The notes beneath the pieces were generated by a model. The model did not search any database. It was not told the origin of the DNA and saw nothing but the letters and a program-made list of their open reading frames with translations. This document shows positions 26,339 to 35,341 of a DNA stretch of 64,000 nt, piece by piece. Where the stretch lies: NCBI RefSeq assembly GCF_000219605.1, contig NC_015740.1, positions 2,976,001 through 3,040,000 of the forward strand, written 5' to 3'. The stretch is from Stutzerimonas stutzeri (GTDB lineage Bacteria; Pseudomonadota; Gammaproteobacteria; Pseudomonadales; Pseudomonadaceae). A program made the position numbers and the translations under genes. Position 1 is the first letter of the stretch; each line of letters begins with the position of its first letter.

Positions 26339-27530
26339 GGATGGTCTGAAGTAGCCCTGTATTTCTGGCTGACTTCAGCCTCCGCCGATTTTGAAAGCGG
26401 TCAACCGATCAAAAACGATCAGATCGCCCGCTTATTTCTGTGTTTTTAGCCGCCGCGAGCACCTCGCAGCAGCCATTTTCCACATTACAGGCGCACCTCT
26501 CCTGCATTCGTCAGTAAATGTCGTCGAGCCATCCACAGATTCGACAGCGCGAAGAGTGTCACCAGTTGCGCGGTGTTCTTTGCCAGGCCACGGAAGCGCG
26601 TCTTCACATAGCCAAATTGGCGCTTGATCACCCGGAACGGGTGTTCGACCTTGGCCCGCACCTGGGCTTTGGCCTTCTCGATCTTGCGCCTGGCTTTGTA
26701 AAGCGGGCTGCTCTTGCCCAGTTTCTTGTAAGTGCTGCGCCGTGCCGCCACCTGCCAGATCACCTCACGACCATCATGTTCGGCACGCTTCTCGACACCG
26801 GTATAACCGGCATCAGCGCAGACCACGTTTTCCTCGCCATGCAACAACTTGTCGACTTGGGTAACGTCCGCCACGTTGGCGGCAGTGCCTACTACGCTGT
26901 GCACCAAACCCGACTCGTCATCCACGCCGATGTGCGCCTTCATGCCGAAGTAGTACTGGTTACCCTTCTTGGTCTGGTGCATTTCCGGGTCGCGTTTGCC
27001 GTCTTTATTCTTGGTCGAACTCGGCGCATTGATCAGCGTGGCATCGACGATGGTGCCTTGGCGCAGCGACAAACCTCGGTCGCCCAGGTAGCCATTGATC
27101 ACGGCCAGGATGCCGGCAGCCAGTTCGTGTTTCTCCAGCAGGCGACGGAAGTTCAGGATGGTGGTTTCGTCGGGGATACGCTCCAGGTTCAGCCCAGCGA
27201 ACTGGCGCAGGATAGTGGTCTCGTACAGCGCCTCTTCCATCGCCGGATCGCTGTAGCCAAACCAGTTCTGCAGCAGATGCACCCGCAGCATCGCCATCAG
27301 CGGATAGGCCGGACGGCCGCCTTCACCCTTGGGGTAGTGCGGTTCGATCAGGGCTATCAGCCCCTTCCAGGGCACCACCCGATCCATCTCGATCAGGAAC
27401 AGCTCTTTGCGGGTCTGCTTGCGCTTGCCGGCGTACTCGGCATCGGCGAAGGTCATCTGCTTCATCGGAAAACTCGGTGAGTGGAGTCCGGGGATCTTGC
27501 CAAAATCAGGAAGTCTTCTTCAGAGTTTCC
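26339..27530 (-). mobile_element. IS5-family insertion sequence in the xis gene
   Basis: About 1,192 bp. The ends pair as GGATGGTCTGAAGTAG (left) and, inverted, GGAAACTCTGAAGAAG (right). The 4-bp CTGG is duplicated at 26335-26338 and 27531-27534, as expected for IS5. One intact transposase is inside. Confidence 0.92.
26485..27465 (-). CDS. IS5-family transposase
   Basis: 326 aa. DDE-type residues are Asp in GTIVDATLINAPSS, Asp in NVVCADAGYTG and Glu in AKVEHPFRVIKRQFGY. An N-terminal DUF772-like region (LMAMLRVHLLQNWFGYSDPA) is present. Complete length for IS5 subgroup elements. Confidence 0.93.
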   Translation of the reverse strand: MKQMTFADAEYAGKRKQTRKELFLIEMDRVVPWKGLIALIEPHYPKGEGGRPAYPLMAMLRVHLLQNWFGYSDPAMEEALYETTILRQFAGLNLERIPDETTILNFRRLLEKHELAAGILAVINGYLGDRGLSLRQGTIVDATLINAPSSTKNKDGKRDPEMHQTKKGNQYYFGMKAHIGVDDESGLVHSVVGTAANVADVTQVDKLLHGEENVVCADAGYTGVEKRAEHDGREVIWQVAARRSTYKKLGKSSPLYKARRKIEKAKAQVRAKVEHPFRVIKRQFGYVKTRFRGLAKNTAQLVTLFALSNLWMARRHLLTNAGEVRL

Positions 27531-27817
27531 CTGGTTCCGTCAGAACCTGTTGGAGTCAACTTTTGACATTAGCAAGGAAGCAGCCCGAAAGTATCGGTCC
27601 AACGGCCTCTGGCTGGAGGGGAAGCACTGGCGAACCGATCCGGCCAACCGAATCGTTTATAACCGTGTGGAGATCGAAAACTGGCTGGGCGGCCACTCTT
27701 GAAGCCGCTCCCGACTGACGCGAAGCTGCCGCCCGGAGTAGAGCTCAACGGGAAGCGGCTTCGCATATCGGGTATCCGGATTAAGTGGTTGATGGGCCTT
27801 CCAGCCCCATCCAACCC

Positions 27818-28745
27818 TTAGTCCTTCCAGAAGGTTGATAGATCGACACCGAAGTTCTTCTCAGGCTCGGGGAGTCCCATGTTGTAGGTCATGGTGGCTC
27901 TGCCCAGAAACGGGGATTCCTTGACTTGTGGCGCCTTCTTCTTGTGCTTGGTGGTATAGAGCATCCGGGCTCGCATTACCTCGAACGAATAGCCCCGGCC
28001 ATCACGGTTTTTGTCCTTGGCTAGGCGGTTTATCGACTACGTGAAAGCGTTGGTGATCGGGATGTCGGTCTCAAAGTAGGTCAGCATCTCTTCACGCCAG
28101 CCACTGACGGCGCTGACGAGATCCTTCCAAACCTCCTTCTGCCCCTGGAGGGATGTTGTCAATCCAGGTGGCGAGAGCCTGTTCGGCACCACGCCGATTG
28201 GTACAGTCCCAGATATGGTAGAAGCGCTCCTTGTGCTCGTAAGCCGCCAAGAGCTGGGGGGAATGCTCCTGTCCAGGTCTCCATGATGAGCCGTTCGCGG
28301 TCTGAAACGTCGTGAGCGCGCTTCAGCAGGATTTTCCGGTCACCTTTGAGGGTCCGGCGCTGATTGGGCTTCAACTCCTTCCTTAGGCCTTTGCGGATCT
28401 TCTCTAAGGCCTCGTTGGCCATGCGCACGACGTGGAACTTATCGACCACGATACGGGCCTGTGGCAGCACCGTCTGGAAGGCGCGGCGGTAGGGCTTCCA
28501 CATGTCCATGCTGACGATCTCGACCTGGTGGCGGTTGGCCATGCTCATGAGGCGTCTTGTCACCCTCTCTTGCTGACGACCGGGTAGCAGGTCCAGCAGG
28601 GTGAGCTCTTCCAGATTGGTTAGGATGCAGCAGAGCCCTTGGCAGCAGTCGTGCATCAGGAACGTACAGCTGGCTCATGAAGGCGTGCCGCCTTATCAAG
28701 GCCCAGGACGCGCCTATTCCGGAAGTCAAGCATGCGATAGCGAAG
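27818..28745 (-). pseudogene. Decayed ISL3-family transposase
   Basis: The C-terminal part is readable (DGRGYSFEVMRARMLY, ending FWKD at 27818), but an in-frame stop falls in TNAFT*SINRLAKDKN. A central block (28159-28656) holds the ISL3 motif VDKFHVVRMANEALEKIRKG and VSMDMWKPYRRAF. Further upstream the frame shifts and the ~100 N-terminal residues (zinc-finger part) are missing. Not functional. Confidence 0.85.
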
Positions 28746-28757
28746 ACGCTAGGCGAT

Positions 28758-29279
28758 TCAGCGGCGGCGGCTGCCTGGTTGATGTCGTATTTCCGCCCAA
28801 ATAAAGAGGGCGACACCGAGGAAGATCCATACGTCCGCTAGGTTGAACGATGGCCAGTGCCACTGGGCATAGTGAAAATCGAGAAAATCCTCTACGTAGC
28901 CTAACCGCAAGCGATCTGCGACATTGCCCAACGCGCCGCCGAGGATCGCACTGAGGGCGAGCCGATAACTCAGTACGCGTGGTGAACGCCAAAGCCAGTA
29001 CACCAGTAATATCGAGATAACCAGGGCCAGTCCGATGAAAAGCGGCTGCTGCCAACCGCCGACATCCGCGAGAAAGCTGAAGGCCGCCCCCGTATTGTGG
29101 CGGTGGACCCAATTGAAGAAGGGTGCGGCAGGCACGCTTTCACCATGCGCTAGCATGGTGCTGGCAAGGTACTTGCTCGCCTGATCGACAAACAGTAACA
29201 GGAGCGAGAGCCACAGCCAGCGCATCGCCTTTCCCGGCTCGTGGGCTTTCTCTGCGAGCCGACTGCCATAAGTAGACAT
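28758..29279 (-). CDS. lspA: Lipoprotein signal peptidase (transposon-borne copy)
   Basis: 173 aa from the ATG at 29279, chosen because GGAGG lies 8 bp upstream; an in-frame start at 29300 is possible. Four hydrophobic segments; the two catalytic Asp are in GNVADRLRLGYVEDFLDF and FNLADVWIFLG. LspA removes the signal peptide of prolipoproteins in the inner membrane. It is 53 bp after lnt, the enzyme for the last step of the same pathway. It lies in a transposon, so it is an extra copy in addition to the expected chromosomal gene. Confidence 0.93.
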   Translation of the reverse strand: MSTYGSRLAEKAHEPGKAMRWLWLSLLLLFVDQASKYLASTMLAHGESVPAAPFFNWVHRHNTGAAFSFLADVGGWQQPLFIGLALVISILLVYWLWRSPRVLSYRLALSAILGGALGNVADRLRLGYVEDFLDFHYAQWHWPSFNLADVWIFLGVALFIWAEIRHQPGSRRR

Positions 29280-29332
29280 ATCCCCTTCCTCCTGACCCAA
29301 TCTAGAATTTGCTCGCTGCTAAATAACAAGCG

Positions 29333-30910
29333 TCATGTACCCAACCGATGATGCCGACGAATTCGACGGAGCAGGAGCAGGCCGAGTCCGAGTGCGGTCA
29401 GGCCAAGAACAGGCCAATCCCGCCAGCGCACATAAGGGGGCGCGCCAGTTCGCGGTGTCACTTCGGCGCTGAGGGTGGCCACTTCGAACTGCGGAGCACG
29501 CTTGAGCACTTTGCCCTCATGATTGATGGCTGCTGTGATACCGGTGTTCGTGGCTCGAAGAAGGTCACGTCCGGTTTCGATGGCACGCATGCGTGCCATC
29601 TGGAAATGCTGGAGGGGGCCGAGCGAGCTGCCGAACCAGGCATCGTTGCTGACATTCACCAGTAACTGCGCTTCGGGCAGAAGCTCAGTGACTTCGGCAC
29701 CAAAGACCGCCTCGTAGCAGATGAGTGCCCCTACGGGCACCCCTGCTGCATTCAGGACGTGCGCTTCCCGTCCCGGTGTGAAGTCGGACATGGGCGCCCC
29801 GAGCACGTCGAGGGCCGACCCCAAAAGATCCCGAAACGGAACATATTCACCGAAGGGCACCAGGTGGCGTTTGTAGTAGAAGCCTGAGGGATCGGAGAGG
29901 CTTACCACGGCGTTGTAGGTACGGCCCTCCGCCTCGCGTACCGGGACGCCAATCATTAACGATGTGCCTGCCTGATCGGCTAACGCCTCAAGCTCAGCAA
30001 GATATGCTTTGGCCTGGTCATGCCACATCGGGATTGCCGCTTCTGGCCAGATCACGATATCGGCTCCGAGATGCTGCGCGGTAAGCGCCTGATAGCGCTC
30101 AAGTGTGATGTCCCGGTATCTCGGGTCCCATTTCTTGTCTTGCGCGATGTTTCCTTGCAAGAGGACGACATCGATCGGGTCAGCGGCTGGCTGCGTCCAT
30201 TCACGATCCAGCAGTTGCAAGCCGGCGAGGGTAGCGACTAACACGGCACCGACTACCGCAGCACGGCGCAGGCTTGGCCCCTGGACAACCCAGGCAAGCC
30301 CGCCAGCGAGAAGTGCCACCAGTAAACTCACGCCAAGCACGCCAAAGACGGGAGCGATAGTGGCAAGTGTGGTGTCGGTCTGGCTGTAGCCAATGAAGAG
30401 CCAGGGAAAGCCGGTCAAGAACCAGGTTCGCATCCATTCACTCAGCACCCATGCCGCAGGTAGCCCTAGCCAGAGTGCCATTGCATCCATCTCAGGGCGC
30501 AGGCAGCGCACGAGGTACGCGACGCCCCATGGAAAGAGGGCGAGCAGCGAGACAAAGGCCGCCGTGACTAACACCGCCACCACGGGGCCATTGCCGTACT
30601 GGCTAATGCTGATAAAGACCCAGGAGACACCCACGCCGAAGTAGCCAAGGCCAAAGAGGTAGGCCGACCACAGCGCCTGACGCCTTGAAGACTGCGCGGT
30701 CAGGACAAAAAATGTTGCCAGAGCGATCACCGCAAGCCATGCCCAGCCCACAGGGGCAAAGGCAAGCGGCATGGCGCCTCCAGCAAGTAGAGCCATCCCC
30801 CCTGTCAGAAGCGGCTTATAGCGCACGCCCGTGTATAGGCTAGAGGGTAGCGCGCACTTATCACCCAATGCTCTCTCGCCTCCGAATCCAGGATCAACCC
30901 TGTGGCTCAT
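29333..30910 (-). CDS. lnt: Apolipoprotein N-acyltransferase (transposon-borne copy)
   Basis: 525 aa. The N-terminal half is a set of hydrophobic segments; the C-terminal nitrilase-fold domain has the triad Glu in IVIWPEAAIPM, Lys in YKRHLVPFGEYVPF and Cys in ALICYEAVFGAEV. Lnt adds the third acyl chain to lipoproteins. The N-terminal ~30 residues are extra compared with ordinary Lnt (about 500 aa). Together with lspA it duplicates lipoprotein maturation on a mobile element. Confidence 0.92.
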   Translation of the reverse strand: MSHRVDPGFGGERALGDKCALPSSLYTGVRYKPLLTGGMALLAGGAMPLAFAPVGWAWLAVIALATFFVLTAQSSRRQALWSAYLFGLGYFGVGVSWVFISISQYGNGPVVAVLVTAAFVSLLALFPWGVAYLVRCLRPEMDAMALWLGLPAAWVLSEWMRTWFLTGFPWLFIGYSQTDTTLATIAPVFGVLGVSLLVALLAGGLAWVVQGPSLRRAAVVGAVLVATLAGLQLLDREWTQPAADPIDVVLLQGNIAQDKKWDPRYRDITLERYQALTAQHLGADIVIWPEAAIPMWHDQAKAYLAELEALADQAGTSLMIGVPVREAEGRTYNAVVSLSDPSGFYYKRHLVPFGEYVPFRDLLGSALDVLGAPMSDFTPGREAHVLNAAGVPVGALICYEAVFGAEVTELLPEAQLLVNVSNDAWFGSSLGPLQHFQMARMRAIETGRDLLRATNTGITAAINHEGKVLKRAPQFEVATLSAEVTPRTGAPPYVRWRDWPVLGLTALGLGLLLLRRIRRHHRLGT

Positions 30911-31066
30911 GCTTTCTTGCTCCGCTTAATCAAGCTGCGTCAATTCATTCGGCCGGCTGGCCAGGGTGGCAAAGTGAATGTTTCTGGACTCGACTAGGTG
31001 CGCCGTAAGCTGGGAGCTGCTTCGTATTCGGCCAGCACGACAGTGGCTGTGTTGGGGAGCAGTACG

Positions 31067-31828
31067 TTAGCTTTGCGATACCACCCCTTCCAAGCCCGCT
31101 GATACCAGAACGAACAGGACGAAGCCGCCTATGAAAGCCAGCGGTGAGATGTGCGTATCGTCACCGCTCTCGTGAGCCTCGGAGATCATATCTTCGATGG
31201 CAGCGACCGTGAGAAGGCCTGCCGTGAACGTCAGTGCCGCTAGCTTAAATGCCTCCGGCTGGTTCCTGAGTACGAAGTAAGCAAAGACGGCTGCCGAGAG
31301 CACAGGAATCGCGAAGGAAGCAGAGAGCAGTATCCGCTTGCTACGAGGGATTCCTTTATCTTTCATGGTGGCGATCGTCGCAAAGCCCTCAGGAACATCG
31401 GCGAGAACCTGACCCGCCGCCAGGATTATCGCGACCGACGGTGAGACCGCCGACCCCGCCCCGATCAGGAGGCCATCGCTGAACAGGTCGATGGATACGG
31501 CGATATAGATCATCCAGACACTCGTCTGACCGCCTTCTCCCTGCTGGCCTTGTCGCTTCTGGAGACTCTCAACGAGCTTCTCGATACCTACGTAAGCAAT
31601 GCCGCCCAGCGCGAAAGCGAGGGCGATTACCCAGGCTGAGAGGTTCTCTAGCACGCGCGGCATGATTTCAACCGCCACCACCGCAATGACGAGGCCGGCA
31701 GCGCCGTGAAGGGCGTAATTGAGACGGCGCCCGGTAGTTCGGGAGGCCTCCGCAGCGAGCCCACCACTAAAATTGCCTAAGGCGGGCAACAGCGCCAGGC
31801 CGAGTACCAGCCAGATACTATCCATCAT
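31067..31828 (-). CDS. ZIP-family divalent metal transporter
   Basis: 253 aa with about eight hydrophobic segments. ZIP motifs are LNYALHGAAGLVIAV, a segment with DVPEGFATIATMKDKG (the HxxxE-like metal site is changed to DVPEG) and IEDMISEAHES near the end. ZIP proteins carry zinc or related ions into the cytoplasm. The start follows AAGGAAGGAAG. It is read in the same direction as the CDF gene 142 bp upstream; both may respond to the MerR-type regulator. Confidence 0.85.
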   Translation of the reverse strand: MMDSIWLVLGLALLPALGNFSGGLAAEASRTTGRRLNYALHGAAGLVIAVVAVEIMPRVLENLSAWVIALAFALGGIAYVGIEKLVESLQKRQGQQGEGGQTSVWMIYIAVSIDLFSDGLLIGAGSAVSPSVAIILAAGQVLADVPEGFATIATMKDKGIPRSKRILLSASFAIPVLSAAVFAYFVLRNQPEAFKLAALTFTAGLLTVAAIEDMISEAHESGDDTHISPLAFIGGFVLFVLVSAGLEGVVSQS

Positions 31829-31970
31829 CTTCCTTCCTTGGTTGATTCCTAGATACGCTACCTTGCTGGCTCCGAGCCTTCGCGCTATATGCTGTCGTTC
31901 AGGCCTAGCGCGCTTGTACAGCCACTTCGATCAAGTGTCCCAGGCATCGATAGCTGCGTACCGTGCAGCC

Positions 31971-32891
31971 TCACCCCTTGAGCGCCAGGATGCGCCGAGC
32001 GCCGTTGAGGACGATCAGGCCCACGATGGTACCGATAATCAGGTCAGGGTAGCTGGACCCCGTCCAGGCGACCAAGGCACCGGCGGCGATGACGCCCATG
32101 TTGATCACCACATCATTGGCCGAGAATATCCAGCTTGCCTTCATATGCGCGCCGCCTTCGCGGTGCTTGGATATCAACAGCAGGCAACCGGTATTGGCGA
32201 TCAACGCGACGAAGGCGATCGCCATCATCATCAGCGATTCAGGCTCACTACCGAAAACAAAGCGTCGCACCACCTCGACGAGTACGCCGATAGCCAAAAT
32301 CAGTTGCAGTACCCCTGCCAGATGCGCGGCACGTACCTGCATTTTCGCACTGCGCCCTACGGCATAGAGAGCCAGGCCATAGACGGCTGCATCGGCAAAC
32401 ATATCCAGGGAATCAGCGATCAGGCCGGTAGACTGGGCGATCAGGCCAGCAGTCATTTCCACCACGAACATGATCGCATTGATACCGAGCAACACGCGCA
32501 GAGTGCCTGACTCCTGCGTAGCAGAGACTGCCGAGCTCTCAGCGGCCTTGATCGTCTCTGGGTCGGCAATGACGGTTTCCTGAAGAGAGGCGCCTAGCCC
32601 CAAGGTCGCCAGTTTCGCGGTAATGGGCTCAGCCTCGCCGTCATGCACGACCTCCAATCGGCGGTTCGACAAGTCGAAGGACAGCGTTCGAATCTCATCA
32701 AAGCCGTTCAGCGCCAAGCGGATCATCCGTTCTTCTGAGGGACAATCCATCTTCGGCACAGCATACACGCTGACCCATTCCCCTGACGCTTCGGAGGAGA
32801 CCGGCATATCGGTATCCGCTGCAGGCGTTGCATCGCAGCTACATGGGCCACCACAGGCTTTACTCACGATACGGCTCCAGTTAACCAACAT
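31971..32891 (-). CDS. CDF-family cation efflux protein with an N-terminal HMA-like domain
   Basis: 306 aa. Residues ~40-105 look like a heavy-metal-associated domain whose CxxC is changed to KMDCPSEE; a Cys-rich start (CGGPCSCD) precedes it. The CDF membrane part follows, with SLDMFADAAVYGLALYA carrying the metal-site residues and FSANDVVINMGVIAAG (N/D-V-x-x-N) in the later helix. CDF proteins export Zn, Cd or Co using proton exchange. Its promoter region is shared with the divergent MerR-type gene and carries a plausible operator. Confidence 0.88.
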   Translation of the reverse strand: MLVNWSRIVSKACGGPCSCDATPAADTDMPVSSEASGEWVSVYAVPKMDCPSEERMIRLALNGFDEIRTLSFDLSNRRLEVVHDGEAEPITAKLATLGLGASLQETVIADPETIKAAESSAVSATQESGTLRVLLGINAIMFVVEMTAGLIAQSTGLIADSLDMFADAAVYGLALYAVGRSAKMQVRAAHLAGVLQLILAIGVLVEVVRRFVFGSEPESLMMMAIAFVALIANTGCLLLISKHREGGAHMKASWIFSANDVVINMGVIAAGALVAWTGSSYPDLIIGTIVGLIVLNGARRILALKG

Positions 32892-32907
32892 AGATTGCTA
32901 GTATTAA

Positions 32908-32933
32908 AAACTATATAGCTACTATAAGGTCAA
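32908..32933 (-). promoter_or_regulatory. MerR/CadR-type promoter-operator for the CDF gene
   Basis: On the minus strand TTGACC (-35) is followed by TTATAGTAGCTATATAGTT and then a TTTAAT-like -10, a 19-bp spacer typical of MerR-controlled promoters. ACCTTATAGTAGCTA resembles the first half of the CadR/PbrR operator. Confidence 0.7.
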
Positions 32934-32965
32934 TGGGAAAGATGATCCGTTGAGGAGTAAGCCTG

Positions 32966-33400
32966 ATGCGCATTGGTCAGTTAGCCCAGATAGCGGGTAT
33001 CGACACGCAGACGATCCGCTTCTATGAGCAGCAGGGCCTGTTGCCGCCGCCAGAACGGCAGGAGAATGGTTACCGTGTCTATACCGAGAAGCATGGCGAG
33101 TGGCTTGCCTTTATCCGCCGCTGCCGAATTCTGGACCTGTCACTGACAGAGATTCGCGAGCTACAGAGCTATCAGGACGACCCTCGCCAGCCTTGTACCG
33201 CCGTCAACGCCATGCTCGATGACCACATCTCTCATGTGCGGTCGCAGATAACTGCTCTGCAAGCGCTTGAGCAACAACTCGTTTCACTGAGGGCGAGTTG
33301 CAACGAGGGTCGGGAGATCAATGCCTGCGGCATCCTGACGGGGATCAGCGAGGAGAGCAAACAACAGCTGTATAGGGCTAGCTCAGGCCGTAAGGACTGA
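32966..33400 (+). CDS. MerR-family metal-responsive regulator (CadR/PbrR type)
   Basis: 144 aa. The winged helix starts MRIGQLAQIAGIDTQTIRFY. Metal-site cysteines fit CadR/PbrR: one in the dimer helix region (PRQPCTAVNAML) and a C-terminal pair CNEGREINACG. Such regulators twist the long spacer of the target promoter when Cd, Pb or Zn binds. It is divergent from the CDF gene with the operator between, so it probably controls CDF and perhaps the ZIP, lnt and lspA genes behind it. Confidence 0.9.
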   Translation: MRIGQLAQIAGIDTQTIRFYEQQGLLPPPERQENGYRVYTEKHGEWLAFIRRCRILDLSLTEIRELQSYQDDPRQPCTAVNAMLDDHISHVRSQITALQALEQQLVSLRASCNEGREINACGILTGISEESKQQLYRASSGRKD

Positions 33401-34206
33401 GCAGAGACATGCCGGACCTTGCAGTGACATTGTGAATGCATGGTGTGTTGATCGCGAAGCCTCACTGCGTATCTCGGCATGCGAACCTGGGCGTTGCTGC
33501 AAACTTGCAGGGGCCGTGAAGAAGAGTCGTCATCAACCAGGTAATCCGCTGAGCTGATGGTTGGTTCCGTCATCATGATATGAGCCAATCAACCAAAAAA
33601 TCCGGATACCCCGCATATCATTCATGTACCGCGGCCAGCGCTGCCGGGAGCCGGTGCCTGGCATCGCCAAAATCAACAAGGCTAGCGTTGCCTACGCTGA
33701 CACGGTACTGGATGCCTTCTTGGCGCGCTGCACCTCTAGCCAGCGGCCAAGACCCTCTTTGACGGTCCGATTGATGGGGCCGCCGATACCTGAAAAAGCG
33801 GCCGCCCGAGGCGATTCGGGAAAATGTGTGGCGTAGTCGAATCGCCCCTCTTTAATCTCTGCCAGGATCGTACTGCCGTGGAACGGTAAAACAGTGAGCA
33901 CCTGGTTCACTTCGCATCTAAAGAAAGCCGGCGTCCGCCATCGTGGCGCGAACCAGTGCCGGCATACGTTCGCCAGTCAGGCGCTATCCAACTATGTTCC
34001 GGCGGAATGGGTCGCGCGGCAGCTTGGCCACACAGACACATCGATGGTCCGCAAGCACTACGGTCGCTGGATTCCCGCTGATACCAAAAGCATGGCCGGC
34101 ATTGTTTCGCAGATGATGGGATTCAGAACGGACTAGACCGGAATTGAGCGGCTTAGAAATCCATGCTTTTGTCCTAAAACTGTCCTAAACGAGACGCCAG
34201 ATACAA

Positions 34207-34243
34207 GAAAGCCCCGCTGCACGCTTCGTGCCGCGGGGCTTTC
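34207..34243 (+). terminator. Hairpin after the element A integrase
   Basis: GAAAGCCCCGC...GCGGGGCTTTC stem downstream of the int-A stop; the same hairpin, slightly changed, follows int-B at 42021-42058. Confidence 0.8.
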
Positions 34244-34291
34244 AGGTCTTTCAATAACGGCGATTTTCAAGGTAGTTATCGCGTGAGCGTG

Positions 34292-35341
34292 TCACGCTGC
34301 ATTTGATGTTTGCTGCAGTACCGCTTCCCGTTCCGGATTCAGGCACACGATTGGTGCCAGCACCCAGTTCCTGATGTTGCCGCTCCAGCGCTCCGGGTGC
34401 CGTGCACGCGCCGCCTCGTACAGCTCGATACGCTTGCGCAGCAACTCTTCCGCCTGGCCGGTATGTCGCTGCGCCGGGGTCACGAACTTCAGGGCGCTGT
34501 GGCGATGTTCATGGTTGTACCAGGCCACGAAGCGGTTCACCCAGTTCCTGGCCTGCTCCAGCGTGTCGAAGGGCCGCTCCGGCCACAGCGGGCAGTACTT
34601 CGCCGTGCGGAACAGGGCCTCGGCATAGGCGTTGTCATTGCTCACCCGCGGGCGACTGAACGAGGGCATCACCCCCAGGTTCTGCATGGCCGCCAGCATG
34701 GTCGAACCCTTCATCGCGCTGCCGTTGTCCGAGTGCAGTACCAGCGGCTGGCCTGCCCGCTGTTCACGTAGGCAGGCCTGGCGTAGCAGCTGGGCGGCCT
34801 GCTCGGCGCTTTCACTTTCATGCACCTCGTTGGCCACCAGCTTGCGGCTGTAGACGTCCTTGATCATGTACCAGTAGAAGTAACGGCCCTTGACCGTGGT
34901 CGGCAGCCAGGTGATGTCCCAGCACCACAGCTGGTTCGGGCCGTCGGCCACATGGGTCGTCAGCGCTCGTTTCACCGGTGGGCGGCTACGGCCGCGCGGA
35001 TGCTGCTGTTCGGCGTCCTTCAGCACCCGGTAGAAGGTCGACTCCGAGGCCAGCCAGGTGCCCTGATCGGCCAGCCGCGCCACGATCTGCTGCGGCGGCA
35101 GGCTGGCAAACTCGGGCTGGTTGGCGACCTCCAGCACGCGGCGGCGCTCTTGCGGACTCAGCTTGTTGGCCGGCTCAGCTCGTTGTGCCGAAGGACGCCG
35201 ATCCTCCGGGCAGTGCTGCCAGCGCTGCAGGCTGCGCAGCGACAGACCCAGTTCGGCGCAGGCCTGCGCCCGCCGCGCTCCCGCCGCCACGGCGTCCTCG
35301 ATCAACTGCAGCGTTTCACGGCGATCCGGGGCGCTGATCAT
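34292..35341 (-). CDS. IS3-family transposase OrfB
   Basis: 349 aa. An rve-type DDE core shows LWCWDITWLPTTVKGRYFYW (first Asp), LVLHSDNGSAM (second Asp) and SNDNAYAEALFRTAKY (Glu). An HTH-like N-terminus precedes it. Its start overlaps the orfA stop (ATGA at 35338-35341). It appears intact. Confidence 0.92.
   Translation of the reverse strand: MISAPDRRETLQLIEDAVAAGARRAQACAELGLSLRSLQRWQHCPEDRRPSAQRAEPANKLSPQERRRVLEVANQPEFASLPPQQIVARLADQGTWLASESTFYRVLKDAEQQHPRGRSRPPVKRALTTHVADGPNQLWCWDITWLPTTVKGRYFYWYMIKDVYSRKLVANEVHESESAEQAAQLLRQACLREQRAGQPLVLHSDNGSAMKGSTMLAAMQNLGVMPSFSRPRVSNDNAYAEALFRTAKYCPLWPERPFDTLEQARNWVNRFVAWYNHEHRHSALKFVTPAQRHTGQAEELLRKRIELYEAARARHPERWSGNIRNWVLAPIVCLNPEREAVLQQTSNAA

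Larger units (their letters stand above)
26294..27702 (+). pseudogene. Excisionase-like gene of element A, split by an IS5-family element
   Basis: The 5' part (26294-26338) encodes MNTYKHQSWVVPGLW and the 3' part (from 27535) RQNLLESTFDISKEAARKY to the stop at 27702. Removing the IS and one CTGG copy restores a ~70-aa protein close to the intact copy at 40509-40721. Small DNA-binding proteins of this kind (DUF1233-like) direct excision by tyrosine recombinases. With xis and int both broken, element A should not excise by itself. Confidence 0.88.
27770..33611. mobile_element. ISL3-family transposon (ISPpu12-like) with lipoprotein-processing and metal genes
   Basis: 5,842 bp. The ends read GGGTATCCGGATTAAGTGG (left) and, inverted, GGGTATCCGGATTTTTTGG (right), both followed by TTGAT-GGC. 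The 8-bp CGCATATC occurs on both sides (27762-27769 and 33612-33619), the size expected for ISL3. The cargo (lspA, a CDF transporter, a MerR-type gene) matches what is known of ISPpu12 from plasmid pWW0; the lnt and ZIP genes are extra relative to that element as I remember it. Its own transposase is decayed, so any movement would need help in trans. Confidence 0.92.
27699..34136 (+). pseudogene. Element A integrase, split by a transposon and rearranged
   Basis: The start (TTG at 27699, overlapping the xis stop) encodes LPPGVELNGKRLRIS, then the ISL3-family element (27770-33611) intervenes. Coding resumes at 33620 with FMYRGQRCREPVPGIAKINK to about 33700. Next comes a ~180-bp block in reverse orientation (about 33700-33885), whose minus strand encodes TILAEIKEGRFDYATHFPES and RTVKEGLGRWLEVQRAKKAS. 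The forward frame returns near 33885 with the catalytic end (RHTFASQ, LGHTDTS, KHYGRW) to 34136. About 200 internal codons are missing compared with the intact copy at 40718-41950. It cannot encode an active recombinase. Confidence 0.88.

Noticed and set aside
28439..28816. Minus-strand ORF overlapping the ISL3 transposase remnant.
   Set aside because: Other frame of the decayed transposase; the FHVVRMANEAL motif lies in the frame of 28159-28656.
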